Below, in pieces: positions 17,295 to 26,593 of a stretch of 64,000 bases of DNA. Location: NCBI RefSeq assembly GCF_002386445.1, contig NZ_DGIR01000016.1, positions 45,549 to 109,548 on the forward strand. The letters are read 5' to 3'. The notes beneath the pieces are model-generated. The model was given only the letters and a program-made list of their open reading frames with translations, did not search any database and had not been told where the DNA came from. Positions within the stretch are counted from its first letter, which is position 1. Every line of letters begins with the position of its first letter. Origin of the DNA: Pseudomonas sp. UBA4617 (GTDB lineage Bacteria; Pseudomonadota; Gammaproteobacteria; Pseudomonadales; Pseudomonadaceae). Position numbers and translations under genes: made by a program.

Positions 17295-18346
17295 TGAGCA
17301 TGGACCGTGATATGAGCCAGGCCCTGCTGGAGCAGGTCAGCCAGGCATTGAACCAGGCTACGGCGCTGCGTATCCAGGGGGGCAACAGCAAGGCCATGCT
17401 CGGCAACCCGGTGGCCGGCGACGTGCTGGACACCCGCAGCCACCGCGGCATCGTCAGCTACGACCCGACCGAGCTGGTGCTCACCGCCCGGGCCGGCACG
17501 CCGCTGCACGAAATCGAGGCGGTGCTGCACGAAGCCGGCCAGATGCTGCCCTGCGAGCCGCCACACCTGGGCCCCGAGGCCACCGTGGGGGGCATGGTCG
17601 CAGCCGGGCTGTCAGGGCCACGGCGGCCGTGGGCCGGGTCGGTGCGTGACTACGTGCTGGGGACACGGCTGATAACCGGCCATGGCAAGTTGCTGCGCTT
17701 CGGTGGCGAGGTGATGAAGAACGTCGCCGGTTACGACGTGTCACGGCTGATGGCGGGCAGCTTCGGTTGCCTGGGGCTGCTGACCGAAGTGTCGCTGAAA
17801 GTGCTGCCGCGTCCGCGCCAGTGCCTGAGCCTGCGCCTGCCGATGAGCCGCCACGAAGCGCTGCTGGAACTCGCCGAATGGGGCCAGCAACCGCTGCCGA
17901 TCAGTGCCGCCTGCCATGACGGCGACGCGCTGTACCTGCGCCTGGAAGGCGGTGAAGGCTCGGTCCAGTCAGCGCGCCAGCGCCTGGGCGGCGAAGCGCT
18001 CGACAGCCGCTTCTGGAGCGACCTGCGCGAGCAGCGCCTGGCGTTCTTTGCCGACCCTGCACCGCTATGGCGCCTGTCGGTGCCGCTAGCCACCGGCGAA
18101 CTGGAGTTGCCCGGCCGGCAACTGCTTGATTGGGGTGGCGCCCAGCGCTGGCTGAAGTCCACCGCAGCAGCACAGGACATCCGCGAACGGGTGGCCAGGG
18201 CCGGTGGCCATGCCACCTGTTACGTCCCAGGCGTTACCAACAGCCCACCGCTGCCCACCGCGCTGCTGCATTACCACCGCGCCCTCAAGCAGCAACTCGA
18301 CCCCCAGGGCATCTTCAACCCTGGCCGCCTGTACCCGGACCTGTGA
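17294..18346 (+). CDS. glcE: Glycolate oxidase subunit GlcE (FAD-binding)
   Basis: 350 residues. It has the same FAD-binding PCMH fold as GlcD but a short C-terminal part. RIQGGNSKAMLG is the flavin-contact region near residue 27, and ATVGGMVAAGLSGPRRPWAG and GEVMKNVAGYDVSRLM follow, all typical of GlcE. The start ATG shares a base with the glcD stop (TGATG), implying translational coupling; a second in-frame ATG lies five codons on. Together with GlcD and GlcF it forms glycolate dehydrogenase. The C-terminal segment LDPQGIFNPGRLY is the usual end of such flavoproteins. Confidence 0.93.
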   Translation: MSMDRDMSQALLEQVSQALNQATALRIQGGNSKAMLGNPVAGDVLDTRSHRGIVSYDPTELVLTARAGTPLHEIEAVLHEAGQMLPCEPPHLGPEATVGGMVAAGLSGPRRPWAGSVRDYVLGTRLITGHGKLLRFGGEVMKNVAGYDVSRLMAGSFGCLGLLTEVSLKVLPRPRQCLSLRLPMSRHEALLELAEWGQQPLPISAACHDGDALYLRLEGGEGSVQSARQRLGGEALDSRFWSDLREQRLAFFADPAPLWRLSVPLATGELELPGRQLLDWGGAQRWLKSTAAAQDIRERVARAGGHATCYVPGVTNSPPLPTALLHYHRALKQQLDPQGIFNPGRLYPDL

Positions 18347-18355
18347 GCCCAGACC

Positions 18356-19591
18356 ATGCAAACCAACCTTAGCGAAAGCGCCCGGCGCCTGGCCCGCGCC
18401 GACGAAGCCGAAAGCATCCTGCGCTCCTGTGTGCATTGTGGTTTCTGCACCGCCACCTGCCCCACCTACCAGTTGCTGGGCGATGAGCTGGACGGCCCAC
18501 GCGGGCGTATCTACCTGATCAAGCAGGTGCTCGAAGGCGAGCCCGTGAGCGCCAGTACCCAGACACATCTGGACCGCTGCCTGAGCTGCCGCAATTGCGA
18601 AACCACCTGCCCTTCCGGGGTGAAGTACCACGACTTGCTGGATATCGGCCGCGCCGTGGTCGACCAGCAGGTACCACGCCCACTCGGCCAGCGCCTGCTA
18701 CGCCACGGCCTGCGTGCGGTGGTGCCGCGCCCGGCGCTGTTCAAGGCCCTGACCCGCAGCGGCCAGGCGCTGCGCCCACTGCTGCCGGCCACCCTCAGGC
18801 ACAAGCTGCCGGCTCGCGCTGCCGCCCCCGGCGTGCGTCCGGTAGCCCGTCATGCGCGGCGGGTCCTGCTGCTGGAAGGCTGCGTGCAACCGGCCCTGTC
18901 GCCCAACACCAATGCTGCCGCCGCACGCCTGCTGGACCGCCTGGGCATCAGCGTGGAGCCGATCCACCAAGCCGGTTGCTGTGGCGCGGTGGACTACCAC
19001 CTCGATGCCCAGGCACAAGGCCTGCAACGCGCGCGGCGCAATATCGACGCCTGGTGGCCCGCCATCGAGGCCGGCGCCGAGGCCATCGTGCAAACCGCCA
19101 GCGGCTGTGGCGCATTCGTGCGCGATTATGGCCACCTGCTGGAAAACGACCCGCACTACGCTGCCAAGGCCGCACGCGTCAGCGCGCTGTCGCGCGACCT
19201 GGTGGAGGTACTGCGCGACGAGCCGGTCGAGCAACTGGGCCTGTGCGCCGAACAGCGCCTGGCCTTCCATTGCCCATGCACCCTGCAACACGCGCTGAAA
19301 CTGGGCGGTGCCGTGGAAGCCTTGCTCACACGCCTGGGTTTCACCCTTACCGCGGTCGCCGACAGCCACCTGTGCTGCGGCTCGGCCGGCACCTACTCGC
19401 TGACCCAGCCTGAGCTGTCGCGGCAACTGCGCGACAACCGCCTCAACGCCCTGGAAAGCGGCAAACCGCAAGTCATCGCCACCGCCAACATCGGCTGCCA
19501 GGCCCACCTCGACGGGGCCGGGCGCACGCCGGTGCGGCACTGGATCGAAATCGTCGAAGCAGCCTTGAATCCGGAGAACCACCATGCATAG
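18356..19591 (+). CDS. glcF: Glycolate oxidase iron-sulfur subunit GlcF
   Basis: 411 residues. Two 4Fe-4S motifs stand in the N-terminal part: CVHCGFCTATCP near residue 27 and CLSCRNCETTCP near 77. Two cysteine-rich CCG domains follow, with GCCGAVDYH near 205 and CCGSAGTYSL near 340, the heterodisulfide-reductase-like quinone/heme side. It carries electrons from the GlcD/E flavins to the respiratory chain at the inner membrane. The gene begins nine bases after glcE, and its last eight bases overlap the glcG-like gene. Confidence 0.95.
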   Translation: MQTNLSESARRLARADEAESILRSCVHCGFCTATCPTYQLLGDELDGPRGRIYLIKQVLEGEPVSASTQTHLDRCLSCRNCETTCPSGVKYHDLLDIGRAVVDQQVPRPLGQRLLRHGLRAVVPRPALFKALTRSGQALRPLLPATLRHKLPARAAAPGVRPVARHARRVLLLEGCVQPALSPNTNAAAARLLDRLGISVEPIHQAGCCGAVDYHLDAQAQGLQRARRNIDAWWPAIEAGAEAIVQTASGCGAFVRDYGHLLENDPHYAAKAARVSALSRDLVEVLRDEPVEQLGLCAEQRLAFHCPCTLQHALKLGGAVEALLTRLGFTLTAVADSHLCCGSAGTYSLTQPELSRQLRDNRLNALESGKPQVIATANIGCQAHLDGAGRTPVRHWIEIVEAALNPENHHA

Positions 19592-19982
19592 CAAGCCCGT
19601 TATCGGCCAGGCCGAAGTCGCCCGAGTGCTGAGCGCCGCCCGCCAGGAAGCCCTGGCGCAACACTGGGGCGTGACCATCGCCGTGGTCGACGACGGCGGC
19701 CACCCGCTGGCCCTGGAACGCCTGGACGGCTGCGCCCCGGCGAGCGCCTACATCGCCGTGGAAAAGGCGCGCAGCGCAGCGCTTGGGCGCAGGGAGACGC
19801 GCGATTACGAGGAAATGGTCAATGCAGGCCGCACGGCGTTCGTCACCGCACCACTGCTGACCTGCCTGGAGGGCGGCGTACCGCTGCGGGTGGAGGGCCA
19901 GGTGGTAGGCGCCATTGGCGTTTCCGGGGTCAAGCCCGGGCAGGATGCCCAGGTGGCCATGGCCGCAGCTGCAGCCCTCTGA
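19584..19982 (+). CDS. glcG: GlcG/HbpS-like heme-binding domain protein
   Basis: 132 residues covering one GlcG/HbpS (PF03928-type) domain: AALGRRETRDYEEMV near 60 and a C-terminal PLRVEGQVVGAIGVSG, the standard end of this fold, which is related to corrinoid adenosyltransferase-like cofactor-binding proteins. The function in the glycolate operon is unsettled; binding of heme or another cofactor, or a sensory role, has been proposed for relatives. It overlaps glcF by eight bases and is followed by glcB after 46 bases, so it is an operon member. Confidence 0.85.
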   Translation: MHSKPVIGQAEVARVLSAARQEALAQHWGVTIAVVDDGGHPLALERLDGCAPASAYIAVEKARSAALGRRETRDYEEMVNAGRTAFVTAPLLTCLEGGVPLRVEGQVVGAIGVSGVKPGQDAQVAMAAAAAL

Positions 19983-20028
19983 ATCCTGTGCACTCACTTT
20001 CCGCAGACAGACTATCGAGCCAACAGAC

Positions 20029-22200
20029 ATGCCAAACCACCCACTGCACATCGCCCCCACCCTGCAGCGTTTCATCGAAGACGAGGTGCTGCCCGGCACC
20101 GGTATCGAGGCCTGCGCCTTCTGGCAAGGCTTCAGCACCCTGGTTCATGACCTCGCCCCGCACAACCGCACCCTGCTCGCCGAACGCGAGCGCCTGCAGG
20201 CCGAACTGGACCACTGGCACCGCCAGCACCCCGGCCCGATCAATGACATGGCCGCCTATCAGCAATTCCTGCGCAGCATCGGCTACCTCGTGGAAGCGCC
20301 CGCCAGGGTGCAGGTCGGTACCCGCAACGTCGACCGCGAAATTGCCGTGCAGGCCGGCCCGCAGCTGGTGGTACCGCTGAGCAACGCCCGCTATGCCCTG
20401 AATGCCGCCAACGCCCGTTGGGGCTCGCTGTACGATGCGCTGTATGGCACCGATGCCATCGCCGAAACCGAGGGTGCCGAACGTGGCCACGGCTACAACC
20501 CGGTACGCGGCGCCAAGGTAATTGCCTTTGGCCGCCAGTTCCTCGATGCCAGTGCGCCGCTACAAGGAGCATCACATGGCGATGCCAGGGCCTACACGGT
20601 CAACCAGGGCAGGCTGCAAGTCACCTTGGCCGATGGCCGCCAGGTCGGTCTTGAACACCCTGGGCAATGGCGCGGCTACCAAGGTGAGCCGAACAGGCCG
20701 AGCGCGATCCTGTTGCAACATCACCAGCTGCATTTCGAAATCCAGATCGACCCCAGCCACGCGATCGGCCAGCAGGACCCGGCCGGGGTCAAGGACATTC
20801 TCCTGGAGGCGGCGCTCACCACCATCATCGATTGCGAAGACTCGGTGGCCGCGGTGGATGCCGACGACAAGGTCAACGTGTACCGCAACTGGCTCGGCCT
20901 GATGAAGGGCGACCTCAGCGAACGGGTCAGCAAGGGCGGCAAGACCTTTGTTCGCAGCCTGGCGGCAGACCGCGACTACCAAGGCGCGGACGGCCAGCCA
21001 TTGACCCTGCCGGGCCGCTCGCTGCTGTTCATCCGCAACGTGGGCCACCTGATGACCAACCCGGCCATTCTCGACCGTGACGGCCAGGAGATTCCGGAAG
21101 GCATCCTCGATGCCGTGGTCACCAGCCTGATCGGCCTGCACGACCTCAAGCGCCGTGGCAATTCCCGCGAGGGCAGCCTGTACATCGTCAAGCCGAAGAT
21201 GCACGGGCCAGCCGAAGTGGCCTTCGCCGACCAACTGTTCAGCCGCGTCGAAGCCCTGCTGGGCCTGCCTGCGTACACGCTGAAGATGGGCATCATGGAC
21301 GAGGAGCGGCGAACCAGCGTCAACCTCAAGGCCTGCATCGCCAACGCCGCGTCACGCGTGGTGTTCATCAACACCGGCTTCCTCGACCGCACCGGCGACG
21401 AGATGCACACGGCCATGGAAGCCGGTGCCATGCTGCGCAAGGGCGACATGAAGGGCAGCGCCTGGATCCAGGCCTACGAGCGCAGCAACGTGCTGGTCGG
21501 GCTGGCCTGCGGCCTGCGCGGCAAGGCGCAGATCGGCAAGGGCATGTGGGCCATGCCCGACCTGATGGCGGCCATGCTCGAACAGAAAGTCGCCCAGCCC
21601 AGGGCTGGCGCCAACACCGCCTGGGTGCCCTCGCCCACTGCCGCGACGCTGCATGCGCTGCATTATCACCAGGTGGATGTGGCTGCCGTGCAGCAAGCGC
21701 TGGAACAGGTTGACCCAGATGCCCAGCGGGCCGAGCTGCTGCATGACTTGCTCAGTGTCCCGGTCAGTCCCGATCGCCCCTGGACCGCCAACGAGATCCA
21801 GGCCGAGCTCGACAACAACTGCCAGGGGATCCTCGGCTACGTGGTGCGCTGGGTCGAGCAAGGCGTCGGCTGTTCCAAGGTGCCAGATATCCATGACGTG
21901 GGCCTGATGGAAGACCGCGCGACCTTGCGGATTTCGGCACAGCACATTGCCAACTGGCTGCACCATGGAGTGGTGGATGCCGAACAGGTCGAGGCGACCT
22001 TGCAGCGCATGGCCGCCGTGGTCGACCAGCAGAATGGCGCCGACCCGGCGTACCGGCCGATGGCGGCCGATTTCGCCGCCTCACATGCCTTTCGCGCCGC
22101 GCGGGCGCTGGTGTTCGAAGGGCGCAAGCAGCCAAGCGGCTACACCGAGCCATTGCTGCATGGCTGGCGGTTGCGCTTCAAACAGGAGGTTCAGCGCTAG
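20029..22200 (+). CDS. glcB: Malate synthase G
   Basis: 723 residues, the malate synthase G length. It condenses glyoxylate with acetyl-CoA to malate, feeding glycolate carbon into the TCA cycle. The TIM barrel has TIIDCEDSVAAVDADDK near residue 270, KMHGPAEVAF near 395, the glyoxylate/Mg2+ site block LKMGIMDEERRTSVNL near 425, and the catalytic aspartate region KVPDIHDVGLMEDRATLRIS near 620. The ATG at 20029 follows glcG; the frame opens earlier at 19915 only inside glcG. It ends the glc operon and is followed by a clear terminator. Confidence 0.96.
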   Translation: MPNHPLHIAPTLQRFIEDEVLPGTGIEACAFWQGFSTLVHDLAPHNRTLLAERERLQAELDHWHRQHPGPINDMAAYQQFLRSIGYLVEAPARVQVGTRNVDREIAVQAGPQLVVPLSNARYALNAANARWGSLYDALYGTDAIAETEGAERGHGYNPVRGAKVIAFGRQFLDASAPLQGASHGDARAYTVNQGRLQVTLADGRQVGLEHPGQWRGYQGEPNRPSAILLQHHQLHFEIQIDPSHAIGQQDPAGVKDILLEAALTTIIDCEDSVAAVDADDKVNVYRNWLGLMKGDLSERVSKGGKTFVRSLAADRDYQGADGQPLTLPGRSLLFIRNVGHLMTNPAILDRDGQEIPEGILDAVVTSLIGLHDLKRRGNSREGSLYIVKPKMHGPAEVAFADQLFSRVEALLGLPAYTLKMGIMDEERRTSVNLKACIANAASRVVFINTGFLDRTGDEMHTAMEAGAMLRKGDMKGSAWIQAYERSNVLVGLACGLRGKAQIGKGMWAMPDLMAAMLEQKVAQPRAGANTAWVPSPTAATLHALHYHQVDVAAVQQALEQVDPDAQRAELLHDLLSVPVSPDRPWTANEIQAELDNNCQGILGYVVRWVEQGVGCSKVPDIHDVGLMEDRATLRISAQHIANWLHHGVVDAEQVEATLQRMAAVVDQQNGADPAYRPMAADFAASHAFRAARALVFEGRKQPSGYTEPLLHGWRLRFKQEVQR

Positions 22201-22262
22201 AGCGCGCCGCCCTGGTCAGGAGCAGCTGAAAGCCCGCTGCCACCCTTGCCTCCTTGCCAGTC

Positions 22263-22292
22263 TGAGCGGGCATCGTCCCGCTCAGAATTTTC
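22263..22292 (+). terminator. Rho-independent terminator of the glc operon
   Basis: TGAGCGGG, loop CATCGT, CCCGCTCA, then GAATTTT. The stem is eight perfect base pairs. It lies 62 bases after the glcB stop. Confidence 0.75.
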
Positions 22293-22390
22293 CCACGCGG
22301 CGCTCGGAAACCCCCTACTTGTTGCCCTTGGCCGTTGAAAACATGATCGGCTCTGGATGACGCAAGGTCGCGATCCAGAGGAGGCTCCGC

Positions 22391-22729
22391 ATGCACCAGT
22401 ACGCCCGCTCCACCGCCGAATTGCGCAGCAGCCTGCGCGAACTGCTGGCCCATGACATGAGCAACCCCGATGAAGATCCACACCTGTCGGGGGTGATGTT
22501 CTTCTGCGCCACGGATGAACGCTCCCGTCAGCTGATCGAGCGTATCGAGTTGCTGGCCAGCGAAGTGTTCTTCGACGCGCACGGGCGGGCCATTGCGCAG
22601 CATATGAAGGCGGCAGCAGTGGAAGGCGTGCGCATCAAGCGCACCCGCGCGGCGCCAGCGGATGAAACGGTGATCCGCATAGCCTTGGCGGACAAAGGCT
22701 ATATCACGGTGAGTACAGCCCGCTTCTGA
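22391..22729 (+). CDS. Conserved hypothetical protein, 112 residues
   Basis: A small soluble protein without signal or membrane segment that I do not recognise. It starts with a strong ribosome site (GAGGAGG eight bases upstream of the ATG). The N-terminal half is helical and charged (STAELRSSLRELLAHDM), the middle has VMFFCATDERSRQLIERIEL, and the end is rich in Arg/Lys (VRIKRTRAAPADETVIRIAL). Codon use fits the chromosome. It stands alone between the glc terminator and the MocR gene. No function is assigned. Confidence 0.65.
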   Translation: MHQYARSTAELRSSLRELLAHDMSNPDEDPHLSGVMFFCATDERSRQLIERIELLASEVFFDAHGRAIAQHMKAAAVEGVRIKRTRAAPADETVIRIALADKGYITVSTARF

Positions 22730-22814
22730 GCACCCGCATGCCATCCCACCCTGGCGCAACACAAGGCCGTTTCTACCCGCTATCCTGAGCGCACCTCCCA
22801 CTGCGGACCCGTCC

Positions 22815-24248
22815 ATGGAACTGCATATTCGCCTGCACGGCCGCAAAGGCCTGGCCGACCAGCTCTACCAGCAATTGCGTGCCGGCATCGATAGCGGCCA
22901 CCTGGCCGCCGGCACCCAACTGCCGCCAAGCCGCCTGCTGGCCGAACAACTCGGCGTGTCACGCAAGACCGTGGCCGAAGCCTACTCCCGCCTGACCTAT
23001 GACAACCTGTTGAGCGGAGTGGTCGGCCGCGGTACCTTCATCGCCCCGCGTCAGCCGCTGCGCAGCAGTACGTCCAGCACCATCCCGCTGGCCAGCGCCG
23101 CTTCGCTGGAACGCTGGCAACAACGCGCCACCGTGCTCGGCCGTCGCCAGCTGGAATCCCCCTCACGCTATGACTTCATCGGTGGGGCCTCGAACAAGGC
23201 GCAGTTCCCGTTCGACCAGTGGCGCAGTTGCCTGAACTACGCCCTGCGCCGCAGCCAGCGCCACCCCGAACGGCACTTTCCGGCCCAGGGCCTGCCCGAG
23301 CTGCGCGAGGCCATTGCCCATCACATCGCCTACGCCCGGGGTGTGCACTGCAGTGCCGCCGACCTGTTGGTGTGCAACGGCGCCCAGCAGGCACTGGACC
23401 TGATCGCCCGGGTTCTGATCGAGCCGGGTTGCCAGGTGGCCATGGAGGACCCCGGCTATCCGCCCGCACGGCAACTGTTCCTGGCGCTGGGTGCGCGCCT
23501 GCAGTGCGTGCCGGTGGACGACGAAGGCCTGTGCGTGGAACAGATCGCCGACGGTACCCGGCTGATCTATGTGACGCCGTCGCACCAGTTCCCGCTGGGC
23601 ATGCCGATGAGCGAGCAACGCCGGCACGCCCTGTTGGCGCGGGCCGCCGAGCTGGGGGCGTTGATCATCGAAGACGATTACGACTGCGAATTTCGCTACC
23701 ACGGGCCGGCTGCAGATGCGCTGCAGCGCCTCGACCGCCATGGCCTGGTGGCCTACGTGGGAACGTTCTCCAAGACCCTGCTGCCAGAACTGCGCCTGGG
23801 TTATGCCGTGCTTCCACCAGCCGTGCTGCAAGCCGCCTGCGTGGCCAAGCACCTCAGTGACTGGCACAGCCCGACCCTGTTGCAGTGGGCGCTGGCGCGC
23901 TTTTTGGCCGAAGGCCACCTGAACAGACACATCCGCCGTTGCCATGACATATATAGCGCCCGCCGCGAACGCATCCTGGCGCGCCTGGGCGGTGACCTGG
24001 CGCCATGGCTCAGCGCCATCCCCGCCAGTGCCGGCTTCCACCTCAGCGCGCTGGCCAAGCCTGGGGTGGATATCGAACTGCTGGCCAACCTGGCACGCAA
24101 GGTGGAGGTCGGCCTTTACTCGCTGGCACCGTTCTTCAGCGAGGCAGCGGTGCGCCCCGGGCTGCTGCTGGGCTTTGGCGCCATCGAACTGCTGGACATC
24201 GACCCGGCGCTGGACCGCGTGCGCGATACCTTGCAGCGTCTCAGTTGA
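22815..24248 (+). CDS. MocR-type regulator (GntR HTH fused to class I aminotransferase domain)
   Basis: 477 residues. A GntR winged helix (about 10-80; LPPSRLLAEQLGVSRKTVAE) is joined by a linker to a fold-type I aminotransferase domain (about 110-470). The PLP lysine lies in GTFSKTLLPELRLGY near residue 322, the aspartate pair in IIEDDYDCEFRYHG near 290, and YVTPSHQFPLG is also present. Such MocR/PdxR/GabR-type proteins use PLP, often bound with an amino acid or amine, as an effector. The convergent MFS gene could be a target, as could its own promoter; no operator was identified. Its last eight bases overlap the end of the MFS gene. Confidence 0.9.
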   Translation: MELHIRLHGRKGLADQLYQQLRAGIDSGHLAAGTQLPPSRLLAEQLGVSRKTVAEAYSRLTYDNLLSGVVGRGTFIAPRQPLRSSTSSTIPLASAASLERWQQRATVLGRRQLESPSRYDFIGGASNKAQFPFDQWRSCLNYALRRSQRHPERHFPAQGLPELREAIAHHIAYARGVHCSAADLLVCNGAQQALDLIARVLIEPGCQVAMEDPGYPPARQLFLALGARLQCVPVDDEGLCVEQIADGTRLIYVTPSHQFPLGMPMSEQRRHALLARAAELGALIIEDDYDCEFRYHGPAADALQRLDRHGLVAYVGTFSKTLLPELRLGYAVLPPAVLQAACVAKHLSDWHSPTLLQWALARFLAEGHLNRHIRRCHDIYSARRERILARLGGDLAPWLSAIPASAGFHLSALAKPGVDIELLANLARKVEVGLYSLAPFFSEAAVRPGLLLGFGAIELLDIDPALDRVRDTLQRLS

Positions 24249-25437
24249 CCACCGCGGTCTTGACTGCCGGCAGCGGGCGGGTGATGGCAGCGGCATAGCC
24301 GCGCGGGTTGAAGCAGACAGTCACCAGCAGCATTGCCAGCACGGTCACGCTCAGCAGCGTCCAGGACGCCTGGAAGTCGCCGCTCACATCACGCAACCAG
24401 CCAGTGATGTACGGCACGATGCCGGTGATGATGAAACCGATCCCCTGCACGAACGCCGCCAGGCTGCCCGCCTCGGTCGGGGTCTTGAGATGCTCGAGGG
24501 TCAACGTCAGGCTCTGGCTGAAACAGGCGCCCAGGCCAAAGCCGATCGACGCCACCCACAGCGCCGGTGCCAGTGTTGGCGCCAACAGCAGGCCGAGGAA
24601 ACCCGCCAGCTGGATCGCCAGCGCCAGCCACAGGCCGGGGCGGCGGTCTGGCCAGCGCCGCAACAGCAGCGGCAGGCCCAGTGCACCAGCCACCTGGAAC
24701 AGGGTCATCAGGCCAACCAGGTCTGCGCCGCCCTGGGCGCTGCCGCCATGCTCGATGTGATAGGCCGGCAACCAGGCGACCATGCTGGTGTAGCCGCCAT
24801 TGATCAGGCCGAAGTACAGCGCCAGCAACCACGCCCGGCGCGTCCCGAACCAGTGCCCGCGCGCGGCACCGGCTTGCATCGGTACGTGCCGGCGGGGCCG
24901 CAGCATGGCCCAGGCAAGCAGTGCCAGCAGCGCAGGGGCGGCCCACAGGCCCAGGCCGACCTGCCAGTGGCCAAAGTAGTCACTGACGTGCGGCCCGAGC
25001 ACGGCGGCCAGGCCGCCGCCGCTCATCAGCGCCGCCGAATACAGGCCCATCGCTGCGGCCAGGCGCCCGGGGAACCAACGGTTGACCAACCCTGGCATCA
25101 TGCCCTGTACCAGTGCTACCCCCAGGCCGGCCAGCAGCGCACTGGCGATCAGCGCCCAGGCACTGTCCAGCTGCAGCCGCCACAGGCAGGCCAGGGCGAA
25201 CGCCGCCAGGCCCGCGAGCATGCCGCGATGTTCGCTGAGCCAGCGCTGCAACCACGGCTGCAGCAGCGGCACCAGGCCCATGCACAGCACCGGCAACGCC
25301 GTCAGCAAGGCCGCCTGCTGATAGCCCAGCCCGGTGCTGGCGCGCATGGCTTCGAGCAACGGGCCGATACTGGTCAGGATCGGCCTCAGGTTCAGTGCCA
25401 GCAAGATCACCAGCAACAGGTTCAGGGCCGCTCTCAT
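24241..25437 (-). CDS. MFS transporter, CynX/NimT family
   Basis: 398 residues with about twelve hydrophobic segments. The start LLLVILLALNLRPILTSIGP is the conserved opening of CynX/YeaN-type permeases, whose RPxLTSIGPLL motif is visible. Relatives move cyanate, nitroimidazoles or small anions/amines, so the substrate stays open. The true ATG at 25437 overlaps the stop of the upstream deaminase gene (ATGA), so deaminase and transporter are co-translated and may handle one nitrogenous compound. The longer frame up to 25650 is an artefact. Confidence 0.85.
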   Translation of the reverse strand: MRAALNLLLVILLALNLRPILTSIGPLLEAMRASTGLGYQQAALLTALPVLCMGLVPLLQPWLQRWLSEHRGMLAGLAAFALACLWRLQLDSAWALIASALLAGLGVALVQGMMPGLVNRWFPGRLAAAMGLYSAALMSGGGLAAVLGPHVSDYFGHWQVGLGLWAAPALLALLAWAMLRPRRHVPMQAGAARGHWFGTRRAWLLALYFGLINGGYTSMVAWLPAYHIEHGGSAQGGADLVGLMTLFQVAGALGLPLLLRRWPDRRPGLWLALAIQLAGFLGLLLAPTLAPALWVASIGFGLGACFSQSLTLTLEHLKTPTEAGSLAAFVQGIGFIITGIVPYITGWLRDVSGDFQASWTLLSVTVLAMLLVTVCFNPRGYAAAITRPLPAVKTAVVN

Positions 25438-25892
25438 TGCTTGTTGGCCTGCTGCCATTCCAGGTACAGGCCGGCTTCGCCGCTGGGCTTCAGCGCACGC
25501 AGCGGCAGGCTCTGCTGTTGCGGCGGGCGGGCCATCTGCGCGTAGACCGCCGCAGTGGACAAGCCGAAGGGTTCGCCCTCGGTGTTGTCGTAGGCAAACC
25601 AGGCGCGCTCGATACCACACAGGTGCATGGCCGCCAGGCACATCGGGCATGGGTGGCCGCTGGCGTAGATTTCGGCACCCGCCAGGCGCGCCTGGCCCAG
25701 CGCATGGCTGGCTTTGCGGATGGCCTGCATCTCGGCGTGGGCGGTAGGGTCCTGGGTGCTGTGGATCTCGTTGACCGCGCGCGCCAGCACCTGCCCCTGG
25801 TACACCAGCACGGCGCCGAAGGGCCGGCCACCGGCGCGGATGTTGGCGCGGGCCAGGTCGAGGGCTTCGCGCATGAAATGTTCTGCGGACAT
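25434..25892 (-). CDS. Nucleoside/guanine deaminase-like zinc enzyme
   Basis: 152 residues of the cytidine/deoxycytidylate deaminase superfamily. The zinc site is complete: HAEMQAI (His and proton-shuttle Glu, near residue 52) and PCPMCLAAMH (two cysteines, near 82). The size and GRPFGAVLVYQGQVLARA block fit guanine deaminase or TadA-like nucleoside deaminases. The family converts amino-purines or pyrimidines to oxo forms with release of ammonia. ATG 25892 with GGAG nine bases upstream is preferred to an in-frame TTG seven codons earlier. It is coupled to the CynX-like transporter by a four-base overlap. Confidence 0.85.
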   Translation of the reverse strand: MSAEHFMREALDLARANIRAGGRPFGAVLVYQGQVLARAVNEIHSTQDPTAHAEMQAIRKASHALGQARLAGAEIYASGHPCPMCLAAMHLCGIERAWFAYDNTEGEPFGLSTAAVYAQMARPPQQQSLPLRALKPSGEAGLYLEWQQANKQ

Positions 25893-26087
25893 GAATGGCT
25901 TCTCCAGTAGCAACTCCCGGTCATTATCCCGGCCCGGACGTCCGGGCAGAAATGAAGAGATTGGATGCCTGTCAGTGGCCAGCCGAATAGCCGATTGGCC
26001 TCCTCCTCATGCGCGCGATTGGCTATCGGGGCGGCGCACGGCCGGCGCTACAGTAGCGCCATCCCACCTACCCCCTTGGAGATAGCC

Positions 26088-26525
26088 ATGCACAACCGTA
26101 TCGAATGGGCCAGGCACGCCCCCGAGGCCTACCAGGCGATGGTCGGCCTGGAACAGGCCCTGGCCAGGAGCGGCCTGGAGCAATCGCTGCTGGAACTGGT
26201 GCGCCTGCGGGCTTCGCAAATCAACGGCTGCGCCTACTGCGTCAACCTGCACGCCAACGATGCTCGCAAGGCCGGTGAGACCGAAGCGCGCTTGCAGACC
26301 TTGTGCGTCTGGCAGGAAACCGCCTACTTCAGCCCACGCGAGCGTGCTGCGCTGGCCTGGGTCGAGAGCCTGACCCGGCTGCCCGAGCACGGTGCGCCGC
26401 AGGCACAGTATGAAGCTTTGCTGGAGCACTTCGAAGCGGCCGAGGTGGCCAACCTGACCCTGGCGATTGCCACCATCAATGCCTGGAACCGCTTTGGCGT
26501 CGGGTTTGCCATGGTACCGGCCTGA
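26088..26525 (+). CDS. AhpD-like carboxymuconolactone decarboxylase family protein
   Basis: 145 residues, one CMD/AhpD domain. The redox motif EQSLLELVRLRASQINGCAY-C contains the CxxC pair (Cys at about 45 and 48) with the downstream histidine (VNLHA), as in alkylhydroperoxidase-like proteins that keep peroxides low. NLTLAIATINAWNRFGVGF is the usual C-terminal helix. The ATG at 26088 has TTGGAGAT upstream; earlier codons in frame are not family-like. Single gene, no partner nearby, followed by a REP-like hairpin. Confidence 0.88.
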   Translation: MHNRIEWARHAPEAYQAMVGLEQALARSGLEQSLLELVRLRASQINGCAYCVNLHANDARKAGETEARLQTLCVWQETAYFSPRERAALAWVESLTRLPEHGAPQAQYEALLEHFEAAEVANLTLAIATINAWNRFGVGFAMVPA

Positions 26526-26538
26526 TCAGTGAGCGCAG

Positions 26539-26586
26539 CCTGTGCCAGCCTCTTCGCGGGCAAGCCAGCGAAGAAGCCGGCACAGG
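26539..26586. repeat. REP-like palindrome
   Basis: CCTGTGCCAGCCTCTTCGC pairs with GCGAAGAAGCCGGCACAGG around GGGCAAGCCA. This is the typical GCCGGC/TTCGC extragenic palindrome of P. putida. It lies between the convergent AhpD-like and AraC-type genes and may attenuate both transcripts. Confidence 0.7.
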
Positions 26587-26593
26587 TGACCGC

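Noticed and set aside
23944..25545. A 533-codon plus-strand frame, Gln/Arg-rich
   Set aside because: It overlaps the MocR end and runs antisense to the CynX-like transporter; composition is that of a GC-rich shadow.
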